A stretch of DNA of 64,000 bases, from positions 55,132,971 through 55,196,970 of the forward strand of contig CM060972.1 in NCBI GenBank assembly GCA_030765045.1, in the 5' to 3' direction. This document shows, piece after piece, positions 60,690 to 64,000 of the stretch (positions are counted from its first letter, which is position 1; every line of letters starts with the position of its first letter). A program made the translations under genes and the position numbers. The notes under the pieces are model-generated. The model did not search any database. It worked only from the letters and a program-made list of their open reading frames with translations, and had not been told where the DNA came from. The stretch comes from Tenodera sinensis (Eukaryota; Arthropoda; Insecta; Mantodea; Mantidae).

Positions 60690-61699
60690 ATTTCTTAGTC
60701 TCCTGATCTTCTGCAGGAAGTAACACATTTTCTGCACTACTACACTGACGCCAGGTCTAGTAATATGACTTTAACAAAAAGCTAAAGAACATAAAAGAAG
60801 TAAAAATAAGTTGAATATAATGTACCCCAAGTAAAACATATCGGATAAATTATATTAAGACGATAAAAGCTTACTAACAAAAGCTTTAAAACCCTCTCTG
60901 TTTACCATAATAGTATTTCACATGGGTATAGATGCTTTTGTTTCTATACAGTTCAACAGTTGCCTTACAGAAAACGTCACTATCGATATATACATGTTTG
61001 GGGGCACCCCGACTTGCCAGAAACAAAAAGCAAAGAAGAGGAAAAGAAAGAAATGTGTATTTTTAGGTGTATGCGTGTGTTTGTATGCTCGTGCAGCTGA
61101 TAAATCAAAACAAACAACATAAAAAAGTGTGTCAAACTTGTTTAGATATGCATAAAATTAATGTATATGTTACTGCTTTTTTATTTTTATGTTATGTAAC
61201 TGGGTAGGTCACACTGGACGATAAATGATAAAATGAGCGAAATGGTGAGCCCGGGGTCCATAGAGCTTAAGGCAATCCATCTATGAAATCACTAATATCT
61301 ATAATTTGAGTGCAATTAATCGGAAAGTGTTACTACACACCAAATGTCATTTATATAGAACAAATACTTGTTGGGAAATTAATTTTGTAACGAATTTTTG
61401 GAGATCTGTAAACAAAACTTTGGTATTTAGTCAATAACAGCGTTTACAACAGCTGTATATTTTTGTTTTTGTCACGTTGTGTATAGTTCTTTTGTAAACT
61501 TAATTGTCATATGTCGCAGCAAAGTTTTCCCCATTTTTTGAGAAATTATATAAGCTTGAATACCTTCATTGTGAAATTAAGAATGCCACATAAAAGAGAG
61601 AATTTCACATCGTTTATTTGTGTTTCCCAGAAAGCACATTGAAAATTTCAATCAAACTGTATTAAAATTCCATCTTTTAATTTGATAACATAAAAATGC
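60690..61699. other. unassigned AT-rich stretch
   Basis: No gene or known repeat recognised; the short frame at 60922 ends in a K-rich low-complexity run. Confidence 0.4.
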
Positions 61700-61930
61700 C
61701 GCAAACTGTGTGTGTGAGTGTGCTTTTTGTTTAAAGACATCAATTCCCAGGACCACGTCAGCGCCACCCATGTAACGGAATTTTATCCTATAGTAGTTAT
61801 TTTGCATGCTACTAAATCTACTGACATGAAGCTGTCACTTTTAAGCACGCTTAAAAAAACATCGGTGTAGGGGTTTGAACTCGCTGGAATCATTAGTCCA
61901 GCACCTAACGCACTGAGCCACCCAGGTCCA
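61700..61930 (-). mobile_element. SINE with tRNA-like head, minus strand
   Basis: Minus strand: GGGTGGCTCAGTGCGTTAGG (A-box region at 61905-61920), AGTTCAAACCC as a B-box variant at 61871-61881, then a body ending near GGCGCTGACGTGGTCCTGGG and a CACACTCACACACACAG tail. Only one copy is in the window. Confidence 0.65.
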
Positions 61931-61935
61931 CAATT

Positions 61936-62670
61936 AATTGTGGTTTATATCAGAAACTTTGTCAACATAGACAGTCCCATGTTATAAGAGTCATATTTCG
62001 TTCTTTTGCTCGGAAGTTCCATCTGCAGCGCCTGAAAGCCCTGCACCCTCTGTATACTCAAGTTATGATAGTTGCCTAACCACCCCTGCGACTTAGGGGT
62101 CAGCAACCATTGGATACACTAGTGTGTGTTTGTGACTGACACTAGATAGGACAACATGAACTTTGTGTTTGCACTATGGAAAACAAAAAGGAATATTTCC
62201 AACATCTTATGCTGTTTTAAATGCCAGCAGAAAATTTGTGCTGTTTACGCTGAAGATACAGTAACGATTCAACAAGTTAAAAATGGGTTGGTCGATTTCG
62301 AGCTGGGAGTTTCTTCCTAAAACAGAAAGTTTGGCAACTACTCTGTCGTAACTGTGCTGCGGGTGACGTGTGTTCCCAAGCGTTCTTATTGATTGAAACA
62401 TAACGAGAAACGTACGCACTTATGAGACAACCTTATAACATCGATGATCACTGATTCAATAAAGTAATTGTTTTATTCATATTTTCTGCAATGGCATAAA
62501 GAAGCATGGAATAATATCCCTGGCTCCAGGTAATAAGCTAACCTCAATTGAAGTAAGATTACATTTTCTAAGCATTGAGTACCCTTTTCATCTTTCTTTT
62601 TTCCTGCAAGTTTATAGGCTATATGTATTATTTTCAGTTGATTACAAATATGACGTGCTTTGAGTTTCAA
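61936..62670. other. unassigned stretch
   Basis: The 70- and 79-codon minus frames have no domain. Nothing else recognised. Confidence 0.35.
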
Positions 62671-62671
62671 A

Positions 62672-63100
62672 CTGAGCCAGGTGGTGCAGGCTGTAGTGTG
62701 TGTGACTCGCATTCGGGAGATCTTGGGTTCGATCCCCGAGGCCGGCCTACCTAACCCATGGGTATTTGGGGGTCACCAGGTAAATGCTGGGTTGGTTACC
62801 TTCATTCCCCGAATTTCCACTCCCCACATTTCGTTTTTTTTAATCATTTCATTCATTGTTTCAACTGTTTGGTCTATTTTAAGGTAGAAATTATCAGCGA
62901 GAGTTTGGGTGTAGCATGGCGGATGCTCTGGGAATTCCGTCCGCTGTCACAAAAACCGGACTCCGAATCGTGTCCCAACTTCTGACCTTGAACCATGATA
63001 GGGCCCCTGCAGGCGGCGCTCTGCGCGAACCAGCAGGTGTACTGGCTGAAGTAGGGGAGTGTAGGGACCCTAAGTGTAGGAATCCTGTGGACTGGCCGCC
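62672..63100 (+). mobile_element. SINE3, tRNA-derived
   Basis: A box TGGTGCAGGCTGTAG (62683-62697) and B box GGTTCGATCCC (62726-62736). Then GGGTTGGTTACCTTCATTCC, an internal T-run, a second part GGCGGATGCTCTGGGAATTC, and an end TGTAGGGACCCTAAGTG, the same end motif as the SINE2-type elements. The 107-codon frame inside is a by-product. Confidence 0.8.
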
Positions 63101-63309
63101 GTCTGTCTCCTCTCGCCTCACTCCTCCCTTCCGGGCACAGGCACTTTCAGGAAAGATCTCTAAGATAGAAGTGCCGAAGTCGCCCTCCGTGTCTGTCCTA
63201 TTCTACTCCTACTACTACTTGAGTTTCAAATCTTTATAGATTGAGTAATAATGAATAAAACATGTTATTTTGTCTTGCTTGCATTTTAATAAATAGGCAC
63301 TTTTCCTTT

Positions 63310-63600
63310 TCAACATTATGAATCGTATTGTGCCGCTGCTCCGTAATTACATGATGTCACAATACTTCTCCGCGGCGGTCCCTCCTGGATGTGACACGCG
63401 GCTCGCCCACACCTGCTCTAGATGCAGCGCTTCCGTACCACACAAAGAATTCCTTTCTATTCGCTTCGCTAAATCAGCGATCAGAATGTCTGAGACCCCG
63501 CTACATTTGTCATTTAGTAAAGTCACGTCCGGAGAGAAAACTTTCTGATTTGTCAAATCTGTAGCAAGTCTCATTCAAGACCTAACAATACAAAGTAATT
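63310..63600. other. GC-richer block, unassigned
   Basis: Frames of about 76 codons on both strands (63318-63574) overlap. No domain, splice site pair or known repeat recognised. Confidence 0.3.
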
Positions 63601-63694
63601 ATAGTGTTAACCAAGCGGAAAGGAACATCAATCAGAAGAAAGCTAATGGTTCGCCAGCAAACTCAAGTATGTCATGCACAGAAAAATATTCACG

Positions 63695-63820
63695 TGTCTA
63701 GCCCGGGTGCACTCAGCCTCGTGATGCCAATTCAGTAGCCGCCCCGACCTGCACTGTTTCGTGGCCTTGACTGCGGCTGAAGGACGCAGCAGCCGGGAGA
63801 TAAGGATATCATCTATAAAG
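63695..63820 (+). mobile_element. SINE1-related body fragment
   Basis: GGGTGCACTCAGCCTCGTGA is shared with SINE1 bodies. It continues ATGCCAATTCAGTAGCCGCC and TGAAGGACGCAGCAGCCGGG in the same order but diverged. No head. Confidence 0.6.
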
Positions 63821-64000
63821 GGGAGATCCCCTAGGCACTATTACTAAATTTACATCATTTTCAGGCAGATTTAGAGTGCGTTCAGATATTTTAAAGACCT
63901 TCAATTAATTTCGCAGATACAGGTTACAAACGTCTTGTGTGACGTTTAATTAAATACTCATTATGTAAATATAAATTAAATGCCGGGCGTTAGTCTCACA

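Noticed and set aside
62894..63239. 107-codon plus-strand frame as a host exon
   Set aside because: It lies in the SINE3 body, including the shared TAGGGACCCTA end motif.

Overview
This is a stretch of an animal nuclear genome, most probably an arthropod and probably an insect with a large, repeat-rich genome. It is AT-rich and intron-like or intergenic, with no operons or dense coding. Support comes from tRNA-derived SINEs with target-site duplications, relics of non-LTR retrotransposon reverse transcriptase, mariner/Tc1 and hAT transposon remains, and one convincing spliced exon (29988-30230). I cannot name the species. A polyneopteran-type insect is only a guess from repeat style.

The dominant component is one dispersed family, called RptA here. 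I count about 24 segments on both strands, covering roughly 13 kb, or a fifth of the window. A full copy is about 0.85 kb and non-coding. In the + orientation it begins TCTGATGTGTTGCACTCACA, soon followed by ACTTTCTCTAC, and ends with the inverted motif GTAGAGAAAGT inside a terminal hairpin. Most copies that keep the 3' part carry a CA/TG-type microsatellite at the same internal place. Short subterminal inverted repeats, a 3' hairpin, an internal microsatellite, head-to-tail tandem copies and insertion next to an A run together resemble the non-autonomous Helentron-associated elements (HINE/DINE-1 type). That classification is inference.

Layout. 0-4 kb: RptA end, promoter-like patch, LINE relic, TATA-bearing repeat E, SINE1 (-). 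4-9.3 kb: inverted pair of repeat B, ATC satellite, two RptA pieces. 9.8-12.9 kb: mariner relic, LTR-like repeat F, possible exon. 13.7-22.6 kb: RptA composite, two SINE2 copies, LINE and Tc1-like relics, RptA, (ATT)n. 23.4-27 kb: repeat D split by RptA, repeat E copy, RptA. 27.7-31.7 kb: frameshifted LINE RT, LTR-like repeat G, the host exon, an array of RptA-end-like modules, RptA. 33.3-37.1 kb: SINE2, three LINE relics, and a 94-bp perfect palindrome. 38.4-40.9 kb: second repeat D copy with a deleted hAT-like ORF and a 262-bp hAT MITE, then RptA. 42.4-56.3 kb: about ten RptA segments, a roughly 650-bp TAA/TTA array, SINE1. 56.4-64 kb: repeat C, F and B pieces, several SINEs, possible first exon.

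The two copies of repeat D are the most useful internal control. One copy serves as the empty site for the hAT MITE and for an RptA insertion in the other, which fixes the ends of both elements. Apart from the exons noted, the remaining open frames look like chance or repeat-derived frames.
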